DNA of 64,000 nucleotides, taken from positions 1,860,001 through 1,924,000 of the forward strand of contig NZ_CP121699.1 of the NCBI RefSeq assembly GCF_029761935.1. The letters are read 5' to 3'. The first letter of the stretch is position 1. Every line of letters begins with the position of its first letter. Under the pieces are notes generated by a model. It saw only the letters and a program-made list of their open reading frames with translations. It had not been told where the DNA came from and ran no database searches. Both the position numbers and the translations under genes were made by a program. Positions 1 to 7,236 of this stretch are shown in pieces. The DNA comes from Microbacterium testaceum. Its GTDB lineage: Bacteria; Actinomycetota; Actinomycetes; Actinomycetales; Microbacteriaceae.

Positions 1-689
1 ATCCCGTAGGCGACCGAGGAGTTCACGCCGAACGTGATCACGAGGGCCCACGTCTGCGGCACACGCACGAGCCGCGACAGCACGGCCGTGCGCGGCTCGT
101 CGAGCGCGTCGCGTCGCGACGCCCGCGCGCGCAGGTTCAGAGCAACCCAGGGGGCGACCGCGGCCAGTGCGACGACGGCCCACGTCACGAACGAGCCGCG
201 CCATCCCACGGCATCGGCGAGGGGCACGGCGACGAGCGGGGGCGTGAACGTCGCCACCGCCATCGCGGTGCTGTAGACGGTCGTCATGAGACCGATGCGC
301 TCGGGGAAGTACTTCTTCACCACGGTCGGGATGAGCACGTTCGCGACGCCCACCGCCGCGAACACCCCGGCCGTCGCCCCGAGGAGCGCCCACGCGTCCA
401 CCGACGCCGCACGAAGCCCCAGCATGACCGCGGCCGTGATCGCGGCGATCAGCACCGAGCGCTCGAGACCCCAACGCCGCTCGATGGCCGGCGTCACCGT
501 TCCGGCGAGCGCGAACGCCACCGGAGGAGCCATGCCGATCAGGCCCACCACCACCGCCGGGAGCGGGAACTCCTCGCCGATGCGCGTCAGGAGTGGCGAC
601 AGCGAGGCCACCGCGATGCGCAGGGTCAACGCCAGCAGCACGATCGCCGCGGCGGCGAGGGCGATGGTTCCCGCGCTGCGGCGGGTCAA
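1..689 (-). CDS. MFS permease, CynX/NarK-like (partial)
   Basis: About 229 N-terminal residues of a 12-helix major facilitator permease; the C-terminal half lies beyond the left edge. Hydrophobic helices are separated by short charged loops, with a typical inter-helix segment KKYFPERIGLMTTVYS. This resembles the cyanate/nitrate-type (CynX, YeaN) branch, but the substrate cannot be read from sequence. I place the start at TTG 689-687, which overlaps the purF stop codon (TTGA), with AGGAG two bases upstream. That implies translational coupling to purF and makes this the third gene of a purM-purF operon. The next in-frame ATG would remove the first helix, so TTG is preferred. Family assignment is from hydrophobic pattern and remembered motifs. 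Confidence 0.75.
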   Translation of the reverse strand, partial: MTRRSAGTIALAAAAIVLLALTLRIAVASLSPLLTRIGEEFPLPAVVVGLIGMAPPVAFALAGTVTPAIERRWGLERSVLIAAITAAVMLGLRAASVDAWALLGATAGVFAAVGVANVLIPTVVKKYFPERIGLMTTVYSTAMAVATFTPPLVAVPLADAVGWRGSFVTWAVVALAAVAPWVALNLRARASRRDALDEPRTAVLSRLVRVPQTWALVITFGVNSSVAYG

Positions 690-2161
690 GACTCCTGGCT
701 GCCCTCGACCCAGGCGAGATACTCCTCCGACACGGTTCCCGTGACGTAGCGGCCGTCGAAGCAGCTCATGTCGAGATCGACCAGGTCGGTCCCCTCCATG
801 ATCGCCGCCTTGAGATCGTCGACCTCTTGGTACACGAGGTAGTCGCAGCCGAGCTCTTCGGCGATCTCGGGGATCGTGCGGCCGTGGGCGACGAGCTCGT
901 GGCGCGAGGGCATGTTGATGCCGTACACGTGGGGGTAGCGCACCGGCGGGGCCGCCGAAGCGAACGTCACGCTCTTGGCCCCGGCATCCCGTGCCATCTG
1001 GATGATCTCGCGGCTCGTCGTGCCGCGGACGATCGAGTCGTCGACGAGCAGGACGTTCTTGCCCTGGAACTCGGTCGACATGGCGTTGAGCTTCTGGCGC
1101 ACGCTCTTCTTGCGCACCGCCTGCCCCGGCATGATGAAGGTGCGGCCGACGTAGCGGTTCTTGTAGAAGCCCTCGCGGTACTCGATGCCGAGCTTGCGGG
1201 CCACCTGCATCGCGGCCGGACGAGCGGAGTCGGGGATCGGCATGACCACGTCGATCGTCCCCGCGGGGGTGTATTTCGCCACCGTGTCGGCCAGGCGCTC
1301 GCCCATGCGCAGGCGCGTCTCGTACACCGAGACGCCGTTCATGACCGAGTCGGGGCGCGCGAGGTAGACGTACTCGAACGAGCACGGCGCGAGCGTCGGG
1401 TTCTCGGCGCACTGCTGGGAGTGCAGCGTCCCGTCGAGGCTGATGAACACCGCTTCGCCGGGGAGCACGTCGCGCACGACCTCGAAGCCGGCGTTCTCGA
1501 GCACCAGCGACTCGGACGCCACGATGTACTCGTCGCGCGGCTCGCCGCCCGGCACGTGAGCTGCGGGCCGCTTGCCGAGGATGAGGGGACGGATGCCGAA
1601 GGGGTCGCGGAACGCGAGCAGACCGTAGCCGGCGATGAGGGCGATCGAGGCGTACGAGCCCTCGACGCGCTCGTGCACGCGGGCGACCGCGCGGAACACC
1701 TGGGCGGGGTCGAGGTCGGGACCGGTGATCTCGGACTGCAGCTCGGAGCCGAGGATGTTCACGAGCAGTTCGGTGTCGCTGCTGGTGTTCAGGTGCCGAC
1801 GGTCCTTGTGGAAGAGCTCGGTGGTCAGCTCTCGCGTGTTCGTGAGGTTGCCGTTGTGCACGAGCACGATGCCGTAAGGCGCGTTGACGTAGAAGGGCTG
1901 GGCCTCTTCTTCGTTCGACGCGGTGCCCTTGGTGGCGTAGCGCACGTGACCGAGGCCGATGTCGCCGAGCAGGGCGCGCATGTCGCGCGTGCGGAAGGCC
2001 TCGCGCACCTGGCCGCGGGCCTTGTGGATGTGGAAGACGCCGCTGGACTCGGCCGTGGCCATGCCCGTCGAGTCCTGGCCTCGGTGCTGGAGGAGGAGGA
2101 GCGCGTCGTAGATCTCCTGGTTGACCGGGCCCTGCCCGGCCATGCCGACGATGCCGCACAT
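686..2161 (-). CDS. purF: Amidophosphoribosyltransferase PurF
   Basis: First committed enzyme of de novo purine synthesis: PRPP plus glutamine gives phosphoribosylamine. The 491 residues have the family's length. Met1 is followed directly by the class II amidotransferase nucleophile Cys2 (MCGIVG), so there is no propeptide. The glutaminase half spans about 1-240 (HNGNLTN near 102, SSDTE near 127). The phosphoribosyltransferase half carries the PRPP loop VLLVDDSIVRGTTS at about 370-383. Near the C-terminus a single cysteine (Cys467) sits where, as I recall, the Bacillus iron-sulphur enzyme has a CxxC pair, so I would not predict a cluster. It lies 6 bp after purM and overlaps the start of the MFS gene behind it. 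Confidence 0.97.
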   Translation of the reverse strand: MCGIVGMAGQGPVNQEIYDALLLLQHRGQDSTGMATAESSGVFHIHKARGQVREAFRTRDMRALLGDIGLGHVRYATKGTASNEEEAQPFYVNAPYGIVLVHNGNLTNTRELTTELFHKDRRHLNTSSDTELLVNILGSELQSEITGPDLDPAQVFRAVARVHERVEGSYASIALIAGYGLLAFRDPFGIRPLILGKRPAAHVPGGEPRDEYIVASESLVLENAGFEVVRDVLPGEAVFISLDGTLHSQQCAENPTLAPCSFEYVYLARPDSVMNGVSVYETRLRMGERLADTVAKYTPAGTIDVVMPIPDSARPAAMQVARKLGIEYREGFYKNRYVGRTFIMPGQAVRKKSVRQKLNAMSTEFQGKNVLLVDDSIVRGTTSREIIQMARDAGAKSVTFASAAPPVRYPHVYGINMPSRHELVAHGRTIPEIAEELGCDYLVYQEVDDLKAAIMEGTDLVDLDMSCFDGRYVTGTVSEEYLAWVEGSQES

Positions 2162-2167
2162 GAGGAG

Positions 2168-3310
2168 TTAGCTCGCTCCGTTCGCCGGCGTGCCGGCATC
2201 CGCGTAGGTTCCGACCAGGCGCACGGCGCCGCCGTCGACGCCCTTGGCGCCCTGTTCGTACTCGCCTTCGGGGCGGGCTCCGTCGCGCACGACGCCGACC
2301 TGCCACGTGGCGATGCCCTCGGCCTGCAACGCCGCGATCGCAGCGTCGGCGACCTCGGGGGCGACGACCGCGAGGAAGCCGATGCCGAGGTTCCAGGTGC
2401 CCTCGGTCGCCGTGAGCTCGAGACCGCCCATGTCGGCGAGCACGCGGAACACCGGAGACGGGCTCCAGGTCGAGCGGTCCACGTCGACCCACGTGTTCTG
2501 GGGCAGGACGCGCGCGAGGTTCGCCGCGATGCCGCCGCCCGTGACGTGGCTGAGCGAGTGGATGCCGGTTCCCACGGCCCCGTCGTCGAACAGGCGCAGC
2601 AGCGGCGAGGTGTACAGGCGCGTGGGCTCGAGCAGCGCCTCGCCCCACGTGCCGCCGAGCTCGGCCGAGGCGGAGCCGTAGGCGATGCCGGCGCCGGTGA
2701 TGATGTGGCGCACGAGCGAGTAGCCGTTGGAGTGCAGGCCACTCGAGGCCAGCGCCAGTACGACGTCGCCGCTGCGCACGCGATCGGCGCCGAGGATACG
2801 ATCGGCCTCGACCACGCCGGTCGCCGCTCCCGCGACGTCGTAGTCGTCGATGCCCAGCAGGCCGGGGTGTTCGGCGGTCTCGCCGCCGACCAGCGCCGTG
2901 CCGGTCATCGCGCAGCCGCGCGCGATGCCCGCGACGATGTCGGCGATGCGCTGGGGCACGACCTTGCCGCACGCGATGTAGTCGGTCATGAACAGCGGAC
3001 GCGCACCGACCACGACGATGTCGTCGACGACCATGCCGACGAGGTCTTCGCCGATCGTGTCGTGCTTGTCGATCGCCTGCGCGATCGCGACCTTCGTGCC
3101 GACGCCGTCGGTGCTGGTCGCGAGCAGGGGGCGCGCGTAGTCGCGGAGCGCGGAGGCGTCGAAGAGACCGGCGAAACCGCCGACCCCGCCGAGCACCTCG
3201 GGCCCGTGCGTGCGACGCACGGCCGACTTCATCAGTTCGACGGCGAGATCTCCGGCGGCGGTATCGACGCCTGCGGCGGAGTACGGGTTTTCGTGGGGAG
3301 CGGAGGCCAC
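2168..3310 (-). CDS. purM: Phosphoribosylformylglycinamidine cyclo-ligase PurM
   Basis: AIR synthetase, fifth step of purine synthesis: ATP-dependent ring closure of FGAM to aminoimidazole ribotide in the cytosol. The 380-residue protein begins NPYSAAGVDTAAGD and has the ATP-binding stretch LATSTDGVGTKVAIAQ at about 65-80, the conserved GGETAEHPG, and the C-terminal MGIGF-equivalent LGIGFLAVV. The GTG start (3310-3308) is chosen because a TAGTCT hexamer ends six bases upstream, leaving no room for a ribosome-binding site; the mRNA is probably leaderless. purF follows after 6 bp, so the two are cotranscribed. The gene is divergent from the unknown gene at 3403. Confidence 0.97.
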   Translation of the reverse strand: MASAPHENPYSAAGVDTAAGDLAVELMKSAVRRTHGPEVLGGVGGFAGLFDASALRDYARPLLATSTDGVGTKVAIAQAIDKHDTIGEDLVGMVVDDIVVVGARPLFMTDYIACGKVVPQRIADIVAGIARGCAMTGTALVGGETAEHPGLLGIDDYDVAGAATGVVEADRILGADRVRSGDVVLALASSGLHSNGYSLVRHIITGAGIAYGSASAELGGTWGEALLEPTRLYTSPLLRLFDDGAVGTGIHSLSHVTGGGIAANLARVLPQNTWVDVDRSTWSPSPVFRVLADMGGLELTATEGTWNLGIGFLAVVAPEVADAAIAALQAEGIATWQVGVVRDGARPEGEYEQGAKGVDGGAVRLVGTYADAGTPANGAS

Positions 3311-3322
3311 CGCAACAGACTA
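3308..3322 (-). promoter_or_regulatory. Leaderless promoter of purM (-10 TAGTCT)
   Basis: On the minus strand the hexamer TAGTCT (3322-3317) is followed by gttgcg and then the GTG start codon. This puts the expected transcription start at or next to the first base of the start codon. It matches the TANNNT consensus of actinobacterial -10 boxes. No Shine-Dalgarno sequence can fit. Confidence 0.6.
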
Positions 3323-3390
3323 CCCGGGGCGAACACGCGCGGGCACCGCGCCCGCGACGCAAGGCCCACCCCGAGGCCTCTCCCCGTCCC

Positions 3391-3405
3391 TACAATGACG
3401 CCATG
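3391..3405 (+). promoter_or_regulatory. Leaderless promoter (-10 TACAAT)
   Basis: TACAAT at 3391-3396 lies six bases before the ATG at 3403 and is close to the ideal -10 sequence. The geometry equals that seen at purM, purD and purC. Confidence 0.6.
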
Positions 3406-4014
3406 ACGGGCGGTCAGCCGGAGTGGGTGATCCGCGAAGACGCGGCGCAAACGGTTCTCGTGGCGCTCTATCTGCGCCAGGTCCTCGGCATCCGGTCTCC
3501 CGACGAGCTCCCCGCCCTGCGTCGCGTGCCGCCCCCGTGGGTGGACGAGCGGACGGATGCCCGGCACGCCCAGCTCGAACGCGAGTGGCGCGAGTACTGG
3601 GCGATGACGGTGGAGCCGCAGGCGCACCCCTCGCCCGTTCCCCTCGAGTTGATCGACGGTTTCGACACGCTCGTCACCCTGCCGGTCGAAGGATCCGAGA
3701 CCCTGCGTGCGGCCATCGGGGCGCACGCCGACGACGCGGTGGACTTCGCCCGGCTCGCTCACGACCGCTACGCCCGCGAGGCCGCCGCCCGACCCGGGGT
3801 CTCGTACCGCGCCTACGCGAGCGCGATCGCCGCGCACGAGCGGGCCGTGGGGCGGCGCGCGCACTCGTTCGAGCTGAACGTGCAGGTGCTCCCGCTGGCC
3901 CAGCGGGGCGTGTGGTGGATCGGTTCTCTGACGGTGGCGGTGACCGACGGTCTGCGCGGCGACGTGGCCGCCTTCGACACCGCGATCCACCCGATCATCG
4001 CCGAACTGGCGTGA
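3403..4014 (+). CDS. Conserved hypothetical protein
   Basis: I do not recognise a named family in this 203-residue, probably cytosolic protein. It has no signal peptide or membrane helix. The N-terminal third is rich in Trp, Arg and Pro (WVIREDAAQTVLVALYLRQ, PPWVDERTDARHAQLEREWREYW). The rest looks like an alpha/beta domain ending in a repeated-valine strand (RGVWWIGSLTVAVTDGLRG). Codon use and GC3 match the neighbouring pur genes, so it is a real gene. It is divergent from purM, 92 bp away, and its ATG sits directly behind a strong -10 hexamer. Confidence 0.8.
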   Translation: MTGGQPEWVIREDAAQTVLVALYLRQVLGIRSPDELPALRRVPPPWVDERTDARHAQLEREWREYWAMTVEPQAHPSPVPLELIDGFDTLVTLPVEGSETLRAAIGAHADDAVDFARLAHDRYAREAAARPGVSYRAYASAIAAHERAVGRRAHSFELNVQVLPLAQRGVWWIGSLTVAVTDGLRGDVAAFDTAIHPIIAELA

Positions 4015-4029
4015 GGGGCGCTGTGCCGG

Positions 4030-4365
4030 TCAGATGCCGTGCTGCTCGTGCTCGACGGTGACCTGGCGGGTCCGGCCGCCGACGGTGCGCTCGAAGATCA
4101 GGGCGACGATCGCGCCCACCGCGACGCCCAGCACGACGAAGATCAGGGCGGTGAAGCCGAAGACCTGCATCTGCGAGTAGACGACCTGCGTGTACGGGCT
4201 GATGTCGGAACCGTCGATGAAGACGGTGAGCAGGAGAGCGACGAGGATGCCGAGGAACGCGCCGGCCGCCAGGAACACGCCGTACTTCGGGGCGCGACGG
4301 ACCGTCAGCGTCTGACGCTCATCGCGCGCGGCGGACGGTCGTTCGGGGGCGGGCTGCTCGGCCAT
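4030..4365 (-). CDS. Small two-helix membrane protein, unknown function
   Basis: 111 residues. A charged N-terminal tail (about 30 residues, Pro/Arg/Glu-rich) is followed by a helix around GAFLGILVALLLTVFIDG, a short polar loop with DISPYTQVVYSQMQ, and a second helix FTALIFVVLGVAVGAIVALIF. A basic C-terminal tail follows. The ATG at 4365 is chosen over one eight codons upstream because the hexamer GACAAT ends six bases before it. The gene ends 15 bp from the convergent hypothetical gene. Similar small membrane proteins are common next to pur genes in actinobacteria, but I cannot assign a job. Confidence 0.75.
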   Translation of the reverse strand: MAEQPAPERPSAARDERQTLTVRRAPKYGVFLAAGAFLGILVALLLTVFIDGSDISPYTQVVYSQMQVFGFTALIFVVLGVAVGAIVALIFERTVGGRTRQVTVEHEQHGI

Positions 4366-4377
4366 ACGCCTATTGTC
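4363..4377 (-). promoter_or_regulatory. Probable leaderless promoter (-10 GACAAT)
   Basis: On the minus strand GACAAT (4377-4372) is followed by six bases and the ATG of the small membrane protein. It is one mismatch from TACAAT, and the conserved A2 and T6 are kept. Confidence 0.4.
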
Positions 4378-4487
4378 CCACCGCCGCACCGTTTCGGGGT
4401 CGCTCTGTCTCGGCGTCGAGAGGGCGGGGCGGCGGGCGTGCGGGGCGGGGGCGGGACGGGGCCGGGACGCGAGCCGGGGCCCTGATG

Positions 4488-4556
4488 GCGATAAACGCTC
4501 ACTGCACCGGGAAACGCCCTCCGCGGGCGTTTGTCGGCGCCGCAGGCGTTTATCGC
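4488..4556. repeat. Nested inverted repeats, AAACGC family; likely terminator
   Basis: An outer perfect 11-bp inverted repeat, GCGATAAACGC (4488-4498) with its complement at 4546-4556, encloses an inner 7-bp stem, AAACGCC (4512-4518) with GGCGTTT (4526-4532). All four arms share AAACGC. It lies behind the stop of the minus-strand lacI gene and in front of the small membrane gene, so termination is the simplest role. The surrounding 4390-4578 holds no convincing gene. Confidence 0.6.
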
Positions 4557-4578
4557 GTGCGGTGCGGGGCGGGGTGCG

Positions 4579-5547
4579 TCACCGCGGGGCGCGCGGCGGC
4601 GCCGTCGAGCTGCGCACGATGAGCTGGGAGGGCAGGACCGTCTCGTGCGGCGAGGGGGAGCCGCCCATCGCCTGCAGCAGCAGATCGACGGCGAGCGCCC
4701 CCGAGCGGGCGATCGGCATCCGCACGGTCGTGAGGCTCGGCGTCACCGCTCCGGCGAGCTCGATGTCGTCGATGCCCACGAGGCTGACGTCGTCGGGACA
4801 CACGCGCCCGAGCTCGGCCATGCCGGCCTCGAGCCCGAGAGCGACGAGGTCGTTGTAGGCGATGACCGCGGTGGCGCCGCTGGCGACGGCCGCGGCGGCT
4901 CCCGCTCGCCCGCCCTGAATGGACGCCGCGTGGTTGCTCAGGCGGGTGAGCCGGATGCCGAAGCTCTCACATGCGCGCGCCACGGCGTCGGCGCGCTGTT
5001 CGTCGGCCCACGAGCCGTGCGGTCCGGACGCGTACGCGATGTGGTCGTGACCCAGGGCCGAGAGGTGCTCGACCGCCTGGGTCGGTCCGCGCTCGGCGTC
5101 CATCACCACGCACACGGCGCCGTCGATGACGCGGTTCACGATGACGTGCGGCGTCTCGCCGACGAGATCGAGCACCTCCCGTTCGGGGAGGCGCGGCGAG
5201 CACAGCAGCACCCCGTCGGTTCGGCATCCGAGTTCGATCGCCTCGCGCTCGCGGCGCAGGTCTTCGTCGGCGTCGAACAGCACGATGCGATGGCGGCCGT
5301 GCCACGCCTGCCCCTGGATCGCCTTGAGCAGGGTCGCATAGACGGGGTTCGCGGCATCCGGGACGACCACCGCGATCGTGCGCGTGCCGACGGCGGCCTG
5401 CGGCGTGGCGTAGCCGAGTTCGGCCGCAGCGCGGCGCACGCGTTCGAGGGTCGCGGGGGCGAGCCGGTCGGGCTCGCCGAAGGCGCGGGACGCCGTGGCG
5501 ATCGACACCCCCGCGTGCCGTGCCACCTCGGTCAGGTTCGCCGCCAT
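4579..5547 (-). CDS. LacI-family transcriptional regulator
   Basis: Predicted repressor of the divergent hexuronate operon. The first 50 residues hold the LacI helix-turn-helix (LTEVARHAGVSIATASRAFG) and hinge, followed by a periplasmic-binding-protein-like effector domain starting near ANPVYATLL and running to the C-terminus (SLVGIDDIELAGAVTPSLTT). About 322 residues, normal for the family. ATG 5547 is preferred over two GTG codons just upstream because a GAGAG purine run sits at suitable distance. It shares a 148-bp intergenic region with the fructuronate reductase gene. The effector is probably a hexuronate or a KDG-pathway intermediate; that is inferred from context only. Confidence 0.9.
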   Translation of the reverse strand: MAANLTEVARHAGVSIATASRAFGEPDRLAPATLERVRRAAAELGYATPQAAVGTRTIAVVVPDAANPVYATLLKAIQGQAWHGRHRIVLFDADEDLRREREAIELGCRTDGVLLCSPRLPEREVLDLVGETPHVIVNRVIDGAVCVVMDAERGPTQAVEHLSALGHDHIAYASGPHGSWADEQRADAVARACESFGIRLTRLSNHAASIQGGRAGAAAAVASGATAVIAYNDLVALGLEAGMAELGRVCPDDVSLVGIDDIELAGAVTPSLTTVRMPIARSGALAVDLLLQAMGGSPSPHETVLPSQLIVRSSTAPPRAPR

Positions 5548-5601
5548 CACCACCGTCTCTCTGCCGTCGTTCCATCATCGTGCATGCCGACCTGAAAACT
5601 G

Positions 5602-5630
5602 TTGACAAGTTTGTACAAACACTGCACACT
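5602..5630 (+). promoter_or_regulatory. Promoter and palindromic operator of hexuronate operon
   Basis: A perfect -35 TTGACA (5602-5607) is followed by a 17-bp spacer and CACACT (5625-5630). The spacer contains the perfect 12-bp palindrome GTTTGTACAAAC (5609-5620), ideally placed to block RNA polymerase. The centre GTAC lacks the CG usual in LacI-family sites, so the binder may be the adjacent LacI protein or a GntR-type regulator elsewhere. Confidence 0.7.
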
Positions 5631-5636
5631 GCTTTC

Positions 5637-5699
5637 ATGCCGATCATCGACGATCTCCCCCGGTCGAGCCCCGCCGCTGCGACGGGAGCCCACGCATGA
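5637..5699 (+). CDS. 20-codon leader ORF before fructuronate reductase gene
   Basis: An ATG at 5637, six bases after the CACACT hexamer, opens a 20-codon frame (MPIIDDLPRSSPAAATGAHA). Its TGA overlaps the ATG of the fructuronate reductase gene (ATGA at 5696-5699). The geometry suggests a leaderless mini-cistron translationally coupled to the operon's first enzyme. The peptide has no hexuronate-specific codon run that would suggest attenuation. It may simply set reinitiation efficiency. Confidence 0.4.
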   Translation: MPIIDDLPRSSPAAATGAHA

Positions 5700-7192
5700 G
5701 CGCGATCCTGAGCCGTGGCGCCACTCTCCCCGCGGCCGTCCCCGCCGCCCCCTCGGGCGCCGGCATCCTGCACCTCGGACTCGGCAGCTTCCACCGCGCC
5801 CACCAGGCCGTCTACACCGCCGCCGCTCTGCGCGCCGAGGGCGGCGACTGGGGCATCGTCGGCGTCGCCTCGCGCTCGCGCCGAGTCGTCGGCGCCCTGC
5901 ACGCGCAGGACCACCTGTACTCCGTCGCGACGGTCTCACCCGCGGGCACGACCCTCGACATCCCGGGGGTCCACACCGACTCGTACGTCGCCGCCGACGA
6001 CCCGGCCCGCGTGGTCGCCGACCTCGCCGATCCGCGCATCCGCATCGCGACGCTCACGGTGACCGAGAACGGCTACAGCTACTCCAACGCCACCCAGCGC
6101 CTCGACGTCGCCGACCCGATCGTCGCCGCCGACCTGCGCGGCGGCGCCCCCCGCTCGACCATCGGCCAGCTCGCCCGCGGCCTGCAGCGCCGGGCCGCGG
6201 CGGGCGGTGAACCGATCGCGATCCTCAGCTGCGACAACCTGCTGTCGAACGGCTCGCACACCGAGAAGCTGGTGCGCGCGTTCCTGCAGGAGCTCCCGGA
6301 TGCCGAATCGGCCGATGCCCTGGCGTACCTCGACCGCGCGGTGACCTTCCCCTCGAGCATGGTCGACCGCATCGTGCCGTCGACCACCCCCGAGCTCACG
6401 GAGCGCGTCGCCGCTCTCCTCGGCGTCCGCGACGACGTGCCCGTGCCCGCCGAGCCCTTCACGATGTGGGCGATCGAGGACCGCTTCGCGGGTGGTCGCC
6501 CCGCGTGGGAGGCCGGCGGCGCGGTGTTCACCGACGAGGTGGGCGCGTACGAACTGCTCAAGGTGCGCCTGCTCAACGGCACGCACTCGCTGATCGCCTA
6601 CCTCGGCGCTCTGCGCGGGGTACCCACGATCCCGGATGCCATCGGCCTGACCGACGTCGAAGCCGCCGCCACCGCGATCCTGCGCAGCGAGTACGAGCCC
6701 TCGGTCACCGCCCCGCGCGGGGTCGACATCGCCGCGTACGAGCGCGACCTGTTCGCCCGCTGGGGCAACAGCGCGCTCGGACACCGTACGAGCCAGGTCG
6801 GCTCCGACGGGTCGGTCAAGCTCGGTCAGCGCATCCCCGGCCCGGTCGCCCAGGCGTTCGAGCGGGGAGAGTTCCCGCACCTGATCGCCCTCACGGTGGC
6901 CGCGTACCTCGCCTGCATCGCTCCGCCCACGGGCTTCGACCCCGGCCCCCACGCCGCGGCGATGACCGACCCGGCTCGCGAGCGCCTCGCCGCCGCTGCG
7001 ACCCGCGGCGGGCGCGACCTCGCCGCCCGCGCCATCGTCGAACTCCAGCTGTTCGGCGAAGACCTCGCGCACCGCACCGCCTTCGTCGACCGCGTCGGCG
7101 ACCTGCTCGACACGATCGTCGAGCGGGGCGTCGACAGCGCGATCGCCGAGAGTCTCTCGGCATCCGGCACCCTCTCCCCCACCGCCCCCTGA
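5696..7192 (+). CDS. uxuB: Fructuronate reductase / mannitol dehydrogenase family
   Basis: NAD-dependent long-chain polyol dehydrogenase, 498 residues. N-terminal Rossmann entry GILHLGLGSFHRAHQ at about 23-37, SCDNLLSNG at 178-186, and the catalytic Lys-Asn-His set in KVRLLNGTHSL (Lys289, Asn294, His297). The family includes mannitol, arabinitol and tagaturonate/fructuronate oxidoreductases. Mannonate dehydratase, KDG kinase and KDPG aldolase in the same operon make fructuronate to mannonate the best role. GGGAG precedes the ATG, which overlaps the leader ORF stop. It heads an operon of six genes whose members are either closely spaced or overlapping. Confidence 0.88.
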   Translation: MSAILSRGATLPAAVPAAPSGAGILHLGLGSFHRAHQAVYTAAALRAEGGDWGIVGVASRSRRVVGALHAQDHLYSVATVSPAGTTLDIPGVHTDSYVAADDPARVVADLADPRIRIATLTVTENGYSYSNATQRLDVADPIVAADLRGGAPRSTIGQLARGLQRRAAAGGEPIAILSCDNLLSNGSHTEKLVRAFLQELPDAESADALAYLDRAVTFPSSMVDRIVPSTTPELTERVAALLGVRDDVPVPAEPFTMWAIEDRFAGGRPAWEAGGAVFTDEVGAYELLKVRLLNGTHSLIAYLGALRGVPTIPDAIGLTDVEAAATAILRSEYEPSVTAPRGVDIAAYERDLFARWGNSALGHRTSQVGSDGSVKLGQRIPGPVAQAFERGEFPHLIALTVAAYLACIAPPTGFDPGPHAAAMTDPARERLAAAATRGGRDLAARAIVELQLFGEDLAHRTAFVDRVGDLLDTIVERGVDSAIAESLSASGTLSPTAP

Positions 7193-7236
7193 ACCCACCC
7201 GCGCCCGCCCGGGCGCACAGACCCGAAGGAGACGCG

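Noticed and set aside
593..3406. 937-codon open frame on the plus strand opposite purF and purM
   Set aside because: It is antisense to two unmistakable genes and is rich in rare-type codons and Arg/His/Val runs; in very high-GC DNA the opposite strand of a gene is often open.
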